This document shows positions 14,187 through 22,125 of a DNA stretch of 29,536 nucleotides, piece by piece. The position numbers were made by a program, and so were the translations under genes. Under the pieces are notes generated by a model that saw only the letters and a program-made list of their open reading frames with translations, was not told the origin of the DNA and did not search any database. This DNA is from Flavobacteriales bacterium (GTDB lineage: Bacteria; Bacteroidota; Bacteroidia; Flavobacteriales; PHOS-HE28), in the NCBI GenBank assembly GCA_008016945.1, contig SSGN01000210.1:1-29536 (forward strand), in the 5' to 3' direction. The first letter of the stretch is position 1; each line of letters begins with the position of its first letter.

Positions 14187-16316
14187 TCATACGGCCACTT
14201 CCGCCTCCCGGTGCTCGTGGACCAGCTTGTGCTGAAGGTCCGCCGGAACGGGCTGGTAGGCCAGGAAGCTTTCGGTGTAGGTGCCGCGGCCTTGGGTAAG
14301 GCTCCGTAGCGTGGTGCTGTAGCGGTCCAGTTCGGCGAGCGGGGTCTGGGTCTTGATCACCTGGTGGCGGCCGCTGCCCTCCACGCCCAGTACGATGCTT
14401 CGTCGGCCTTGCAGGTCGGTCATCACCTCGCCCACCAACTCGTTGGGCACCCGCACCTCCAGCATGTGGATCGGCTCCAGCAGCTGGGGGTCGGCATTGG
14501 TGAACGCTTCGCGGAAGGCTTGCAGCCCGGCGATCTTGAAGCTGATATCGTTGCTATCCACCGGATGCATCTTCCCATCGAACACCACCACCTGGATATC
14601 GCGCGCGGGGGAGCCGGTGAGGGGGCCGCGTTCCATCTTTTCCATCACGCCTTTGAGGATGCTGGGCAGGAACTTATTGTCGATCACCCCGCCCACGATG
14701 CAGTTGTAGAACACCAGCTTGCCACCGGTGGGCAGCTCCACCACCTCCTGGCCGCGCACGCTATGGCCGGCCGGTTCGGACATGCCCTCGTACCACGGCT
14801 CTATGCGGAGGTGTACCTCCGCGAACTGTCCGCTGCCCCCGGTCTGCTTCTTGTGCCGGTAGCTGGCTTCGGCACCCTTGCGGATGGTCTCGCGGTAGGG
14901 GATCCGCGGGCTTTCGAACACGGCGTCCACCTTGTAATGATGGTTCAGCTTCCACTTCAGGATGCTCAGGTGCAGGTCGCCTTGCGCCCCGATCAGCTGT
15001 TGCGCGGTCTCGCGGCTGTACTGGAGCACGATGGTGGGATCCTCCTTCTGGATCTCCAGCAGCGCGGCATGCAGCTTCTCCTCCTGTTTTGGGTCGGCGG
15101 CCCGGATCACCTGCCGCAGACGCGGCTCGGGGAAGGCGATCGGGCGGAGCTTCAACCGCTTTCCCGGGGTGTGCAGGGTGTGCGCCGTAGCGGTGTCCTT
15201 CAGCTTGATGGTGCCGCCGATGTCGCCGGCCACGAGCTTCTGCACCGGCTGGCGCTCCTTGCCGTCCACGATGAACATCTGGTTGATGCGCTCGGTGCTG
15301 CCGGTGTTGTCGTTGACCAGTTCGGTGCCTTCGCTCACCTCGCCGCTCATCACCTTGAACAAGGTGATGTGCCCGGCCCTGGGCTCGATGATGGTCTTGA
15401 AGGTGAACAGCACCGCCGGGCCGTTCGCCGCGCATTCCAGCACACCGCCGTCCACCAGTTCCTCGGGCGGCATCTCCAGCGCCGCCGGCGCCACGTTGTC
15501 GATGAACCCCATCAACCGGCCACTGCCCATGTTGCGTGCCGCGCTCAGGCAGAACACCGGGAAGCAGGTCCGCTTCATCATGCCCTGTTTCAGGCCGATG
15601 CGCATCTCATCCTCGTCCAGCTCACCGCGCTCGAAGTAATGTTCCATCAACGCCTCATCGTTCTCGGCGGCCTTCTCCACGAGTTCCTTGTGCAGGGCTT
15701 CGGCGCGTTCCTTCTCCGACTCGGGTATGGGTTGCTTCTCCGGCTTGCCGCCTGCGTCCTTGAACACGTACATGGTCATCTTCAGTAGGTCGATGATGCG
15801 GTGGAAGCCATCGCCTTGTTCCACGGGGTACTGCATCAACGTGACCGCGCTGCCGAAATGCTCCTTGGCCTGGGCCAGCGTATCGTCGAAGTCGGCGTTG
15901 GGGTGGTCCAGCTGGTTCACCGCCAGGATCACCGGCCGGTCGTATTCCGCGATGCGGTCCCACAACAGGTCGGTGCCCACCTCCACGCCGTGGTGTGCGT
16001 TCAGCAACAGCACACAGGTGTCCGCCACGCGCAGGGCGGGCACCGTCTCGCCCACCAGGTCGTCCAGGCCGGGCGTATCGATGATGTTGATCTTGTAGTT
16101 CCGCCACTCGGTATGCAACACCGTGCTGAACACGCTGCCACCGCGTTCGTGTTCCAGTTCGGTATGGTCGCTTACGGTGTTCTTGTCCTCGACACGGCCG
16201 CGGCGTTGGATCAGACCCGCTTCGAAGAGCATGGTTTCGGCCAGCGTGGTCTTGCCGCTTCCGTGGGAGCCGAGTAGTACGACGTTCTTGATGTGTTTGG
16301 CATCGAAGACTTTCAT
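14187..16316 (-). CDS. EF-G-like translational GTPase paralogue with altered G motifs
   Basis: A 709-residue protein with the full EF-G layout: G domain, domain II (AVLFTFKTIIEPRAGHITLFKVMSGEV), domains III-V (GSGQFAEVHLRIEP; LEVRVPNELVGEVMTDLQGRR; YSTTLRSLTQGRGTY). The P-loop is intact (GSHGSGKT, 16-23). Several canonical residues are changed: switch II reads DTPGLDDL (80-87) where EF-G has DTPGHVDF, so the catalytic His is Leu; the base-specificity motif is NQLD (134-137) instead of NKxD; and switch I has RGGSV instead of RGITI. It is therefore a diverged paralogue rather than the housekeeping fusA product. The Met at 16316 (MKVFDAKHIKN) is the family-type start; 40 in-frame upstream codons look non-coding. 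It may act in ribosome recycling, or on ribosomes without normal GTP turnover. Confidence 0.9.
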   Translation of the reverse strand: MKVFDAKHIKNVVLLGSHGSGKTTLAETMLFEAGLIQRRGRVEDKNTVSDHTELEHERGGSVFSTVLHTEWRNYKINIIDTPGLDDLVGETVPALRVADTCVLLLNAHHGVEVGTDLLWDRIAEYDRPVILAVNQLDHPNADFDDTLAQAKEHFGSAVTLMQYPVEQGDGFHRIIDLLKMTMYVFKDAGGKPEKQPIPESEKERAEALHKELVEKAAENDEALMEHYFERGELDEDEMRIGLKQGMMKRTCFPVFCLSAARNMGSGRLMGFIDNVAPAALEMPPEELVDGGVLECAANGPAVLFTFKTIIEPRAGHITLFKVMSGEVSEGTELVNDNTGSTERINQMFIVDGKERQPVQKLVAGDIGGTIKLKDTATAHTLHTPGKRLKLRPIAFPEPRLRQVIRAADPKQEEKLHAALLEIQKEDPTIVLQYSRETAQQLIGAQGDLHLSILKWKLNHHYKVDAVFESPRIPYRETIRKGAEASYRHKKQTGGSGQFAEVHLRIEPWYEGMSEPAGHSVRGQEVVELPTGGKLVFYNCIVGGVIDNKFLPSILKGVMEKMERGPLTGSPARDIQVVVFDGKMHPVDSNDISFKIAGLQAFREAFTNADPQLLEPIHMLEVRVPNELVGEVMTDLQGRRSIVLGVEGSGRHQVIKTQTPLAELDRYSTTLRSLTQGRGTYTESFLAYQPVPADLQHKLVHEHREAEVAV

Positions 16317-16503
16317 GGCGCAACAGGGAGTTAGGGTGGATGTTGGGTGACATGCCACCGTGGAGGTCCACTCCGGGCCATGGTTCACGGTCCGGTACAG
16401 GACGCGCGGAGGATGGTTTGAAGATAGGAGAACCAACGCCCGATACCAAACGGATCGGTCATGATGGTACGATGAAGGATAGGGAAGGAGGGGAGCGCCG
16501 CGC

Positions 16504-16716
16504 TCAGTTCAGCGACTCCATCGCCCGGTCGCCCTGGAGCCGACGGAAGCGCGCCAACACCTCTTCGTAGCTGGTGGGCAGGTTCAACTCCTTCAGCGGA
16601 TCGAAATCCAAGGCTGTGGAACGGTACACGGCATAGGAGCGTTCCTCCACACCGGTGGATCCTTGCTCTCCGACCTGATCTTCCTGTTCCTGCTCCTGTT
16701 CCGGCGTACGTGCCAT
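16504..16716 (-). CDS. Small acidic hypothetical protein
   Basis: A 70-residue soluble protein. The N-terminal third is Glu/Gln-rich and disordered (TPEQEQEQEDQVGEQG); the C-terminal half looks folded and helical (DPLKELNLPTSYEEVLARFRRLQGDRAMESL). No family is recognised. Support for a real gene comes from an exact -7 promoter box (TAACTTTG, minus strand, 16760-16753) 36 bases upstream of the ATG and from its isolated intergenic position. It lies 187 bases upstream of the EF-G-like gene on the same strand, so the two might be co-transcribed. An octanucleotide repeat array starts about 85 bases upstream of its -7 box. Confidence 0.55.
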   Translation of the reverse strand: MARTPEQEQEQEDQVGEQGSTGVEERSYAVYRSTALDFDPLKELNLPTSYEEVLARFRRLQGDRAMESLN

Positions 16717-16752
16717 GCTCGCTCACGGGTCCACGATCCCTGCCCGTTGCCA

Positions 16753-16760
16753 CAAAGTTA
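16753..16760 (-). promoter_or_regulatory. -7 box (TAACTTTG) of the 70-residue protein gene
   Basis: On the minus strand, TAACTTTG fits TAnnTTTG exactly and sits 36 bases before the ATG at 16716. A TTTC is found 16 bases further upstream, a weak -33 candidate. Confidence 0.5.
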
Positions 16761-16844
16761 CGCAGACGGGAAGAAAGAAACGGTCCTTGAACCGAAGGGT
16801 CCGAGTGGTGAAGCGGTGAGGATGGCTGCGGCCTCCGCTCATCT

Positions 16845-16912
16845 TCTCTTCCTCTCTTCCTCTCTTCCTCTCTTCCTCTCTTCCTCTCTTCCTCTCTTCC
16901 TCTCTTCCTCTC
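16845..16912. repeat. Octanucleotide tandem repeat (TCTCTTCC), 8.5 copies
   Basis: Eight perfect head-to-tail copies of TCTCTTCC (16845-16908) plus a half copy (TCTC). The array sits in an almost pure pyrimidine stretch extending to about 16965 (further TTTCTCTCC-type words). No gene covers it: the reading frames through it only give Arg/Glu/Lys-rich low-complexity peptides. The 8-base unit is not a multiple of three and is prone to slippage. The pyrimidine tract could also form triplex (H-) DNA. The remaining gap to the tRNA (16966-17122) shows nothing else. Confidence 0.95.
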
Positions 16913-17122
16913 ATTTCTCTCCATTCTCTCCTTTCTCTCTTCCTTCCTCCCTCATCTCCCGACCCGAACCGACCGCTACTTCGTGCCCCCTTCAAGAAAT
17001 CACCGGCACGGCGCTGTTCGCACCATGGGCACCGCGCCTTGGGATCCGTCTGGCACGGAGATCCCCGGCCAACGCCGGACACCCCGGCGCAACGCACCAC
17101 CAAAGAAACCCTGCTCCCCCTA

Positions 17123-17153
17123 TTTCCGTGCAACGGAAGGATCAGTACATTTG
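17123..17153 (+). promoter_or_regulatory. Promoter of tRNA-Thr
   Basis: TTTC (17123-17126), 19 bases, then TACATTTG (17146-17153), an exact TAnnTTTG. The tRNA begins 31 bases after the -7 box, leaving a short 5' leader. Spacing and position fit a Bacteroidota promoter well. Confidence 0.65.
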
Positions 17154-17183
17154 CCGCCCGCGTGGAAAACCACGCGGCCACAA

Positions 17184-17255
17184 GCCTCCCTAGCTCAGCG
17201 GTAGAGCAGCTCATTCGTAATGAGCAGGTCGCCGGTTCAAATCCGGCGGGGGGCT
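17184..17255 (+). tRNA. tRNA-Thr (anticodon CGT)
   Basis: The cloverleaf folds by eye. The acceptor GCCTCCC pairs with GGGGGGC (one T-G wobble). The D-arm is GCTC/GAGC and the anticodon stem GCTCA/TGAGC, with loop TTCGTAA giving anticodon CGT (reads ACG, Thr). The variable loop is AGGTC, and the T-arm GCCGG-TTCAAAT-CCGGC. The G1-C72 and C2-G71 pairs agree with threonine identity. The discriminator base T is followed by CCC, so the 3' CCA is not encoded. Confidence 0.95.
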
Positions 17256-17409
17256 CCCAGGAAGAGCAAGGCCTCCAGCGAAAGCTGGGGGCCTCGTTCG
17301 TTCAGGGGGTATAACGCCAGGCCTCCAAAGATCCGCCACTGGTCTCAGCGGGGATGCAGCGTTGGCGCGCCCTGGAGACGATGCGCACGCCGTGGCCTAT
17401 TTTGCCCCC

Positions 17410-20400
17410 ATGCCCAGCACCGCCACCGAACCCGCGCAGTTGCACGCCTTCATCACCAAGTGGGAGCTCTCCGGCGCCGCCGAGCGCGCCAACGCCCAGC
17501 TCTTCCTCGCTGAACTGTGCGACGTGCTCGGCGTGGACCGCCCCCAGCCCAAGACCCCCGACGAGAGCGCCAACGCCTACGTCTTCGAGAAGGCGCTGAC
17601 CACCGCCAGCGGCCACGCCAACTTCATCGACCTCTACAAGCGCGGCTGCTTCGTGCTGGAGACCAAGCAGGGCGCCGACAGGCTGCAGGCCACCGCCCTC
17701 AGCGCCGAAGGGGAGGAGCGCCACCGCCAGCGCAAGACCGGCCACGGCATCCGCGGCACCAAAGGGTGGGACGTGGCCCTGTTCAAGGCCAAGGAACAGG
17801 CCCAGCGCTACGCCCGCGCCCTGCCCAAGGAGGAGGTGGCCGATGGGCGCCCGCCCTTCCTGCTGGTGGTGGACGTGGGCCACAGCATCGCCCTGTACAC
17901 CGATTGGAGCCGCATGGGCGGCGAGTACGTGCCCTTCCCCGATCCCGGCAGCTTCCGCATCGCCCTGCGCGACCTGCTGCGCCCCGAGGTGCGCACCCTG
18001 CTGCACACCGTGTGGACCGAGCCCCTGGCGCTGGACCCCGCGCGCCGCAGCGCCAAGGTCACCCGCGAGATCGCCGACCGCCTGGCCAAGCTGGCCCGCA
18101 GCCTCGAAGGCCGGCACCCGCCCGAAGCCGTGGGCGCCTTCCTCATGCGCTGCCTCTTCACCATGTTCAGCGAAGATGTGGACCTGCTGCCCCACGGCAG
18201 CTTCACCGCGCTGCTGGGCCGGCTGAAGGAGGACCCCGAAACCTTCGCCCCGGCGCTGGAGAACCTCTGGGGCACCATGAACACCGGCGGCCTCAGCCCC
18301 ATCCTGCTCAAGAAACTGCCCCGCTTCAACGGCGGCCTCTTCGCCCACGCCGACGCCATCGCGCTCGATGCCGACCAGATCCAGCTGCTGATCGAGGCCA
18401 GCACCGCCAACTGGAAGGATGTGGAGCCCGCCATCTTCGGCACCCTGCTGGAGCGCGCGCTGGACCCGCGCGAGCGCCACAAGCTGGGCGCCCACTACAC
18501 GCCGCGCGCCTACGTGGAGCGCCTGGTGAACCCCACCGTGATCGAGCCCCTGCGCGAACAATGGAACGCCGTGCAGGTGGCCGCGCTGCAGCTGGCCGAC
18601 GAAGGCAAGGACAAGCAGGCCATCCAGCAGGTGGAAGGCTTCCTGCACCAGCTGGCCACCGTGAAGGTGCTGGACCCCGCCTGCGGCAGCGGCAACTTCC
18701 TCTACGTGACCCTGGAGCTGCTGAAACGCCTGGAGGGCGAGGTGCTCAACACCCTGCACGACCTGGGCGGCACCGCCAAGCTGGAGCTGGAAGGCGTGAT
18801 GGTGACCCCCGCCAACTTCTTCGGCATCGAGCTCAACCCGCGCGCCGCCGCCATCGCCGAACTGGTGCTGTGGATCGGCTTCCTCCAGTGGCACCTCAAG
18901 ACCCACGGCAACCTGCAGAACCTGCCCGAGCCCATCATCAAGGACCTGCACAACATCCAGAACCGCGATGCCGTGCTGGAGTACGATGGCAAGACCGAAC
19001 AGCGCGATGCCGAGGGGAACGTGGTGACGCGCTGGGACGGCCGCACCACCAAGCCGCACCCCGTGACCGGCGAGGAAGTGCCCGACCCCGAGGCCCGCGG
19101 ACCCGTGTACACCTATACCCACCCGCGCCCCGCCACCTGGCCCGAGGCCGACTACATCGTGGGCAACCCGCCGTTCATCGGAACGGCGCGCATGCGCGAA
19201 GCCTTGGGCGACGGCTACACCGAGGCCCTGCGGGCCGTGTACCCCAACGTGCCGGACAGCGCGGACCTGGTGATGTTCTGGTGGGACAAGGCCGCCGAAC
19301 TGGTGCGCACGGGCAAGGCCAAACGTTTCGGCTTCATCACCACCAACAGCCTGCGGCAGACCTTCAACCGCAAGGTGCTGCAATACCACATGGGCCAGAA
19401 GAAGCCCTTCGCCTTGGCCTTCGCCATTCCGGACCACCCGTGGGTGGACAGCAGCGATGGCGCCGCGGTGCGCGTGGCCATGACGGTGGGTGTGCCCGGT
19501 AAGGGCCAAGGGGTGCTCCAGCGAGTTACAAAGGAAGTGCCATCGTCTGCGGATGAAGCAGCCGAAGTGTCGCTATCGCAGCAGGTCGGGAAGGTTTTCG
19601 CCGACCTGACAATCGGGGCGGATGTTGCGAGTGCTATGCCACTACTCGCTAGTCAAAATCTCGCTGGTATGGGCGTGAAGTTGCATGGTATGGGCTTCGT
19701 GGTCGCACGTGAGCAAGCGGAAGCGCTTGGGTTAGGAAGGCAGAGGAACCTTGAACAGCACATCCGGCCGTTCATCAACGGTCGTGATTTAATGCAAAGT
19801 GAAAGGGCCGCTTGGGTTATTGATCTATTCGGGTTGGAAGCTGAACAAGTTCGTGTGAGGTATCCTGAGGTGTATCAGTGGGTCCATGAGAACGTCAAGC
19901 CTGAACGTGATGCGAACAGACGAGATACCTATCGCCTGAACTGGTGGATATTCGGTGAGCCACGCGCCACGCAGCGCGACGCGTTTGGATCGGTTAGTCG
20001 CTATGTAGCGACGTGCCGCACGGCACGGCATCGCTTGTTCTCGTTCGTTCCGGCGGCGGTAATCTTCGAGTCCAAGGTGGTCGGAATTGCTTCAGATGAA
20101 GCTTACGTCCTTGGAGTTCTTTCCAGTCGCACCCACGTCGTTTGGGCCGACGCGGCAGGTGGCTGGCTTGGTGTCGGGAACGATGCCACGTACAATCATG
20201 TCGACTGCTTTAACAAGTTCCCCTTCCCCGTCTGCAACCCAGAGCAACAGGAGAAGATCCGTGCCTTGGGCGAGCAGTTGGACGCGCACCGCAAGCGGCA
20301 GCAGGCGCTGCACCCGGCGCTTACGTTTACCGGTATGTACAACGTGTTGGAGGCCGTGCGCGCCGGGCAAACGCTCAGCGCCAAGGAACGCGCCGTGTAC

Positions 20401-20619
20401 GATCAGGGGCTGGTGGGCATCCTGAAGGAGCTGCACGACCAGCTGGATGCCGCCGTGGCCGAGGCCTATGGCTGGCCCACGGATCTTTCCACCGAGCAGA
20501 TCCTGGAGCGCCTGGTGGCGCTCAACGCCGAACGCGCCGCCGAGGAGGCCCGCGGGCTGGTGCGCTGGCTGCGTCCCGAGTACCAGGCCAAGGGCGAAGC
20601 GGTTCAACAAGCGGTCTAA
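17410..20619 (+). CDS. MmeI-like type IIG/IIL restriction-modification enzyme (C-terminus cut by in-frame stop)
   Basis: A single-chain nuclease plus adenine methyltransferase. As read, it is 1,069 residues from the Met at 17410 (17362 is an alternative start). The N-terminal nuclease site is Asp74...Glu84-Thr-Lys86 (NFIDLYKRGCFVLETKQG), a PD-(D/E)xK pattern. A helical spacer follows, then methyltransferase motif I DPACGSGNF (Asp422) and motif IV NPPF (Asn586), then a target-recognition region (about 700-940) and a C-terminal helical part. This order matches MmeI-type enzymes, which cut at a distance from the site and methylate one strand. No separate specificity or partner gene adjoins. Bases about 19500-20225 are much less GC-rich than the rest. 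The TAA at 20617-20619 interrupts a frame that stays open for 89 further codons. Target sequence unknown. Confidence 0.9.
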   Translation: MPSTATEPAQLHAFITKWELSGAAERANAQLFLAELCDVLGVDRPQPKTPDESANAYVFEKALTTASGHANFIDLYKRGCFVLETKQGADRLQATALSAEGEERHRQRKTGHGIRGTKGWDVALFKAKEQAQRYARALPKEEVADGRPPFLLVVDVGHSIALYTDWSRMGGEYVPFPDPGSFRIALRDLLRPEVRTLLHTVWTEPLALDPARRSAKVTREIADRLAKLARSLEGRHPPEAVGAFLMRCLFTMFSEDVDLLPHGSFTALLGRLKEDPETFAPALENLWGTMNTGGLSPILLKKLPRFNGGLFAHADAIALDADQIQLLIEASTANWKDVEPAIFGTLLERALDPRERHKLGAHYTPRAYVERLVNPTVIEPLREQWNAVQVAALQLADEGKDKQAIQQVEGFLHQLATVKVLDPACGSGNFLYVTLELLKRLEGEVLNTLHDLGGTAKLELEGVMVTPANFFGIELNPRAAAIAELVLWIGFLQWHLKTHGNLQNLPEPIIKDLHNIQNRDAVLEYDGKTEQRDAEGNVVTRWDGRTTKPHPVTGEEVPDPEARGPVYTYTHPRPATWPEADYIVGNPPFIGTARMREALGDGYTEALRAVYPNVPDSADLVMFWWDKAAELVRTGKAKRFGFITTNSLRQTFNRKVLQYHMGQKKPFALAFAIPDHPWVDSSDGAAVRVAMTVGVPGKGQGVLQRVTKEVPSSADEAAEVSLSQQVGKVFADLTIGADVASAMPLLASQNLAGMGVKLHGMGFVVAREQAEALGLGRQRNLEQHIRPFINGRDLMQSERAAWVIDLFGLEAEQVRVRYPEVYQWVHENVKPERDANRRDTYRLNWWIFGEPRATQRDAFGSVSRYVATCRTARHRLFSFVPAAVIFESKVVGIASDEAYVLGVLSSRTHVVWADAAGGWLGVGNDATYNHVDCFNKFPFPVCNPEQQEKIRALGEQLDAHRKRQQALHPALTFTGMYNVLEAVRAGQTLSAKERAVYDQGLVGILKELHDQLDAAVAEAYGWPTDLSTEQILERLVALNAERAAEEARGLVRWLRPEYQAKGEAVQQAV

Positions 20620-20886
20620 GGCGAACTGGACGTAGAGGAAGAGGCCCCGCCGCCCGCGCCCACCGAGGCATTGCCGTGGCCCAAGGAGCTGCCCGCGCAG
20701 GCCGCCGCGCTCAGCACCGTGCTGGCCGCGCTACCCGCACCCGCCACCGTGGCCGAGATCGCCACGCACTTCGCCGGCAAGGCCACCCAAAAGCGGCTGG
20801 ACGAGATCGCCCGCCTGCTGGAAACGCTGGAAGCCTTGGGGCGCGCATCACACATACAGGGCGATCGCTGGCTGGCAGCGCGTTGA
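20620..20886 (+). pseudogene. Detached C-terminal segment of the MmeI-like enzyme
   Basis: Directly after the TAA at 20617-20619, the same frame continues for 88 residues to a stop at 20884-20886. It reads GELDVEEEAPPPAPTEALPW, then a compact helical domain (LSTVLAALPAPATVAEIATHF ... KRLDEIARLLETLEALG ... GDRWLAAR). The acidic, Pro-rich linker followed by a small winged-helix-like domain is the kind of tail remembered at the end of related single-chain methyltransferases. Composition and codon use match the upstream gene, so it appears to be its original C-terminus rather than a new gene. The only internal start is a TTG at 20671, so independent expression is doubtful. A sequencing error at the stop codon is an alternative. 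Confidence 0.7.
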
Positions 20887-21049
20887 TCCTTCGTCGCTCG
20901 GCGGTTCCCGTTCGGCGCGGCGGGTAGGAATGGTAGAAGCACCGCCCCAAGGGCCACACCCGTTGGTCCTGCTGGTGATGTGATGGTCGGTTGGGGTCCG
21001 CAGGCAGCGTACCGGGGTGGAAGCCTGTCCTACCTCCAACCTACCGAGC

Positions 21050-22081
21050 ATGCGTACAGCCCTACTCCCCCTCTTGGCCCTTTCGTTCAACGCAGTGGCC
21101 CAATGCCCGTTCGATCCCACCATCGAACCGGCCGACATGATCCTCTGCCCCAACGAACAAGGCGAGCTCTCCACCCAGGTGTACGATACGTACCAATGGT
21201 ACAAGAATGGCGAATTGCTTCCCGACGAAACGGCCCAGAGCCTCTTCGTGGACCAGTACACCGACGCGGGCAGCGAATTCACGGTGGAGGTCACCTTGAA
21301 CGGCTGCACGGAGATGTCGCCGCCGGTGCTGGTGGATGGCTGGGCCTTCCTGCCGATCTACACCATACACGGAGGCGATGAGCCCCATTCCATCGTGAAC
21401 GAGGGGGAGGCGCACTACTGCCCGGGCGATACCCTCACGCTCACCATCGGGATGTCGGACCCGGTACACATCACCTGGTACCGCAACGGCCAGGTGTTGC
21501 AGGGGGCCGAAGGGCCGGTGCTGGCGATCACCACCACCGGCTACTACACGTGCAGCGCCGCACCCGGTATTTGTCCCAATGCGCTGCAATACCTCGGCGT
21601 GGAGGTGGCGGCGATCTTCGACGAGGAGCAACAGCCCACCATCTCGGCCAACGATGCGGGAGAGCTCTGTGCCAGCCCCACGGGCACCAGCTACCAATGG
21701 TACCTGAACGGGGCACCGCTGGCGGGCAGCGATGCGGCGTGCATACCGGTGGGGGCGCAGGGGTCGTACACCGTGTTCGTGGATCAAGGGCTGCCCTGCC
21801 AGGTGCTCTCGGAGCCGTTCCTGGCCACAGGGGTCGGCGAGCGCAGCACGGTAGGCCTGGTGGTGGTGCAGGATCCGGCGCACCAGCGGCTCTCGGTACA
21901 GGCCGGTGGCCGTACCCTGGCCAACGGCGGGTGGACCATCATGGATGCCTTGGGGCGCCGGGTGCTGGAGGGCACCTTGCAGGGCGAAGGTTGGATCGGC
22001 ACGTCCGCACTGGGCACCGGCACCTACCTGTTGCAGCTCGATGGCACCGACCTGCGGCCCGTCCGTTTCATCAAGCCATAG
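21050..22081 (+). CDS. Secreted Ig-like protein with T9SS type A sorting domain
   Basis: A 343-residue cargo protein of the type IX secretion system. A signal peptide (MRTALLPLLALSFNAVA) is followed by Ig-like repeats carrying a W-x-x-NG hallmark: YQWYKNGELL, ITWYRNGQVLQGA and YQWYLNGAPLAGS, each with a later Cys. The C-terminal 75 residues form a sorting domain: a strand like VVQDPAHQRLSVQ, then WTIMDALGRRVLEGTLQGEG, GTGTYLLQLDG, ending RFIKP. After export, the domain is normally cleaved and the protein anchored to the cell surface or released. The Met at 21050 is chosen because it begins the signal peptide. The gene is flanked by 163 bases without features upstream and converges on the oxidoreductase gene. 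Ligand unknown; probably an adhesin-like or surface protein. Confidence 0.9.
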   Translation: MRTALLPLLALSFNAVAQCPFDPTIEPADMILCPNEQGELSTQVYDTYQWYKNGELLPDETAQSLFVDQYTDAGSEFTVEVTLNGCTEMSPPVLVDGWAFLPIYTIHGGDEPHSIVNEGEAHYCPGDTLTLTIGMSDPVHITWYRNGQVLQGAEGPVLAITTTGYYTCSAAPGICPNALQYLGVEVAAIFDEEQQPTISANDAGELCASPTGTSYQWYLNGAPLAGSDAACIPVGAQGSYTVFVDQGLPCQVLSEPFLATGVGERSTVGLVVVQDPAHQRLSVQAGGRTLANGGWTIMDALGRRVLEGTLQGEGWIGTSALGTGTYLLQLDGTDLRPVRFIKP

Positions 22082-22125
22082 GCGCGAAGGGGAGGGCGCC
22101 GTTCCGGAGCGGCTTGGCGTATGGA

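Noticed and set aside
14364..15788. A 474-codon plus-strand frame opposite the EF-G-like gene
   Set aside because: His/Gln/Leu-rich antisense shadow without recognisable domain.
16385..16924. Frames through the octanucleotide array giving Arg-Glu-Lys repeat peptides
   Set aside because: The peptide arises purely from the GGAAGAGA repeat; outside it the frame overlaps the 70-residue gene and has no domain.
17302..19509. A 735-codon open frame on the minus strand opposite the MmeI-like gene
   Set aside because: It is Gly/Ala/Val/His-rich, has no domain, and is the expected antisense shadow of a very GC-rich gene. It ends its open run exactly where the opposite gene's composition changes.
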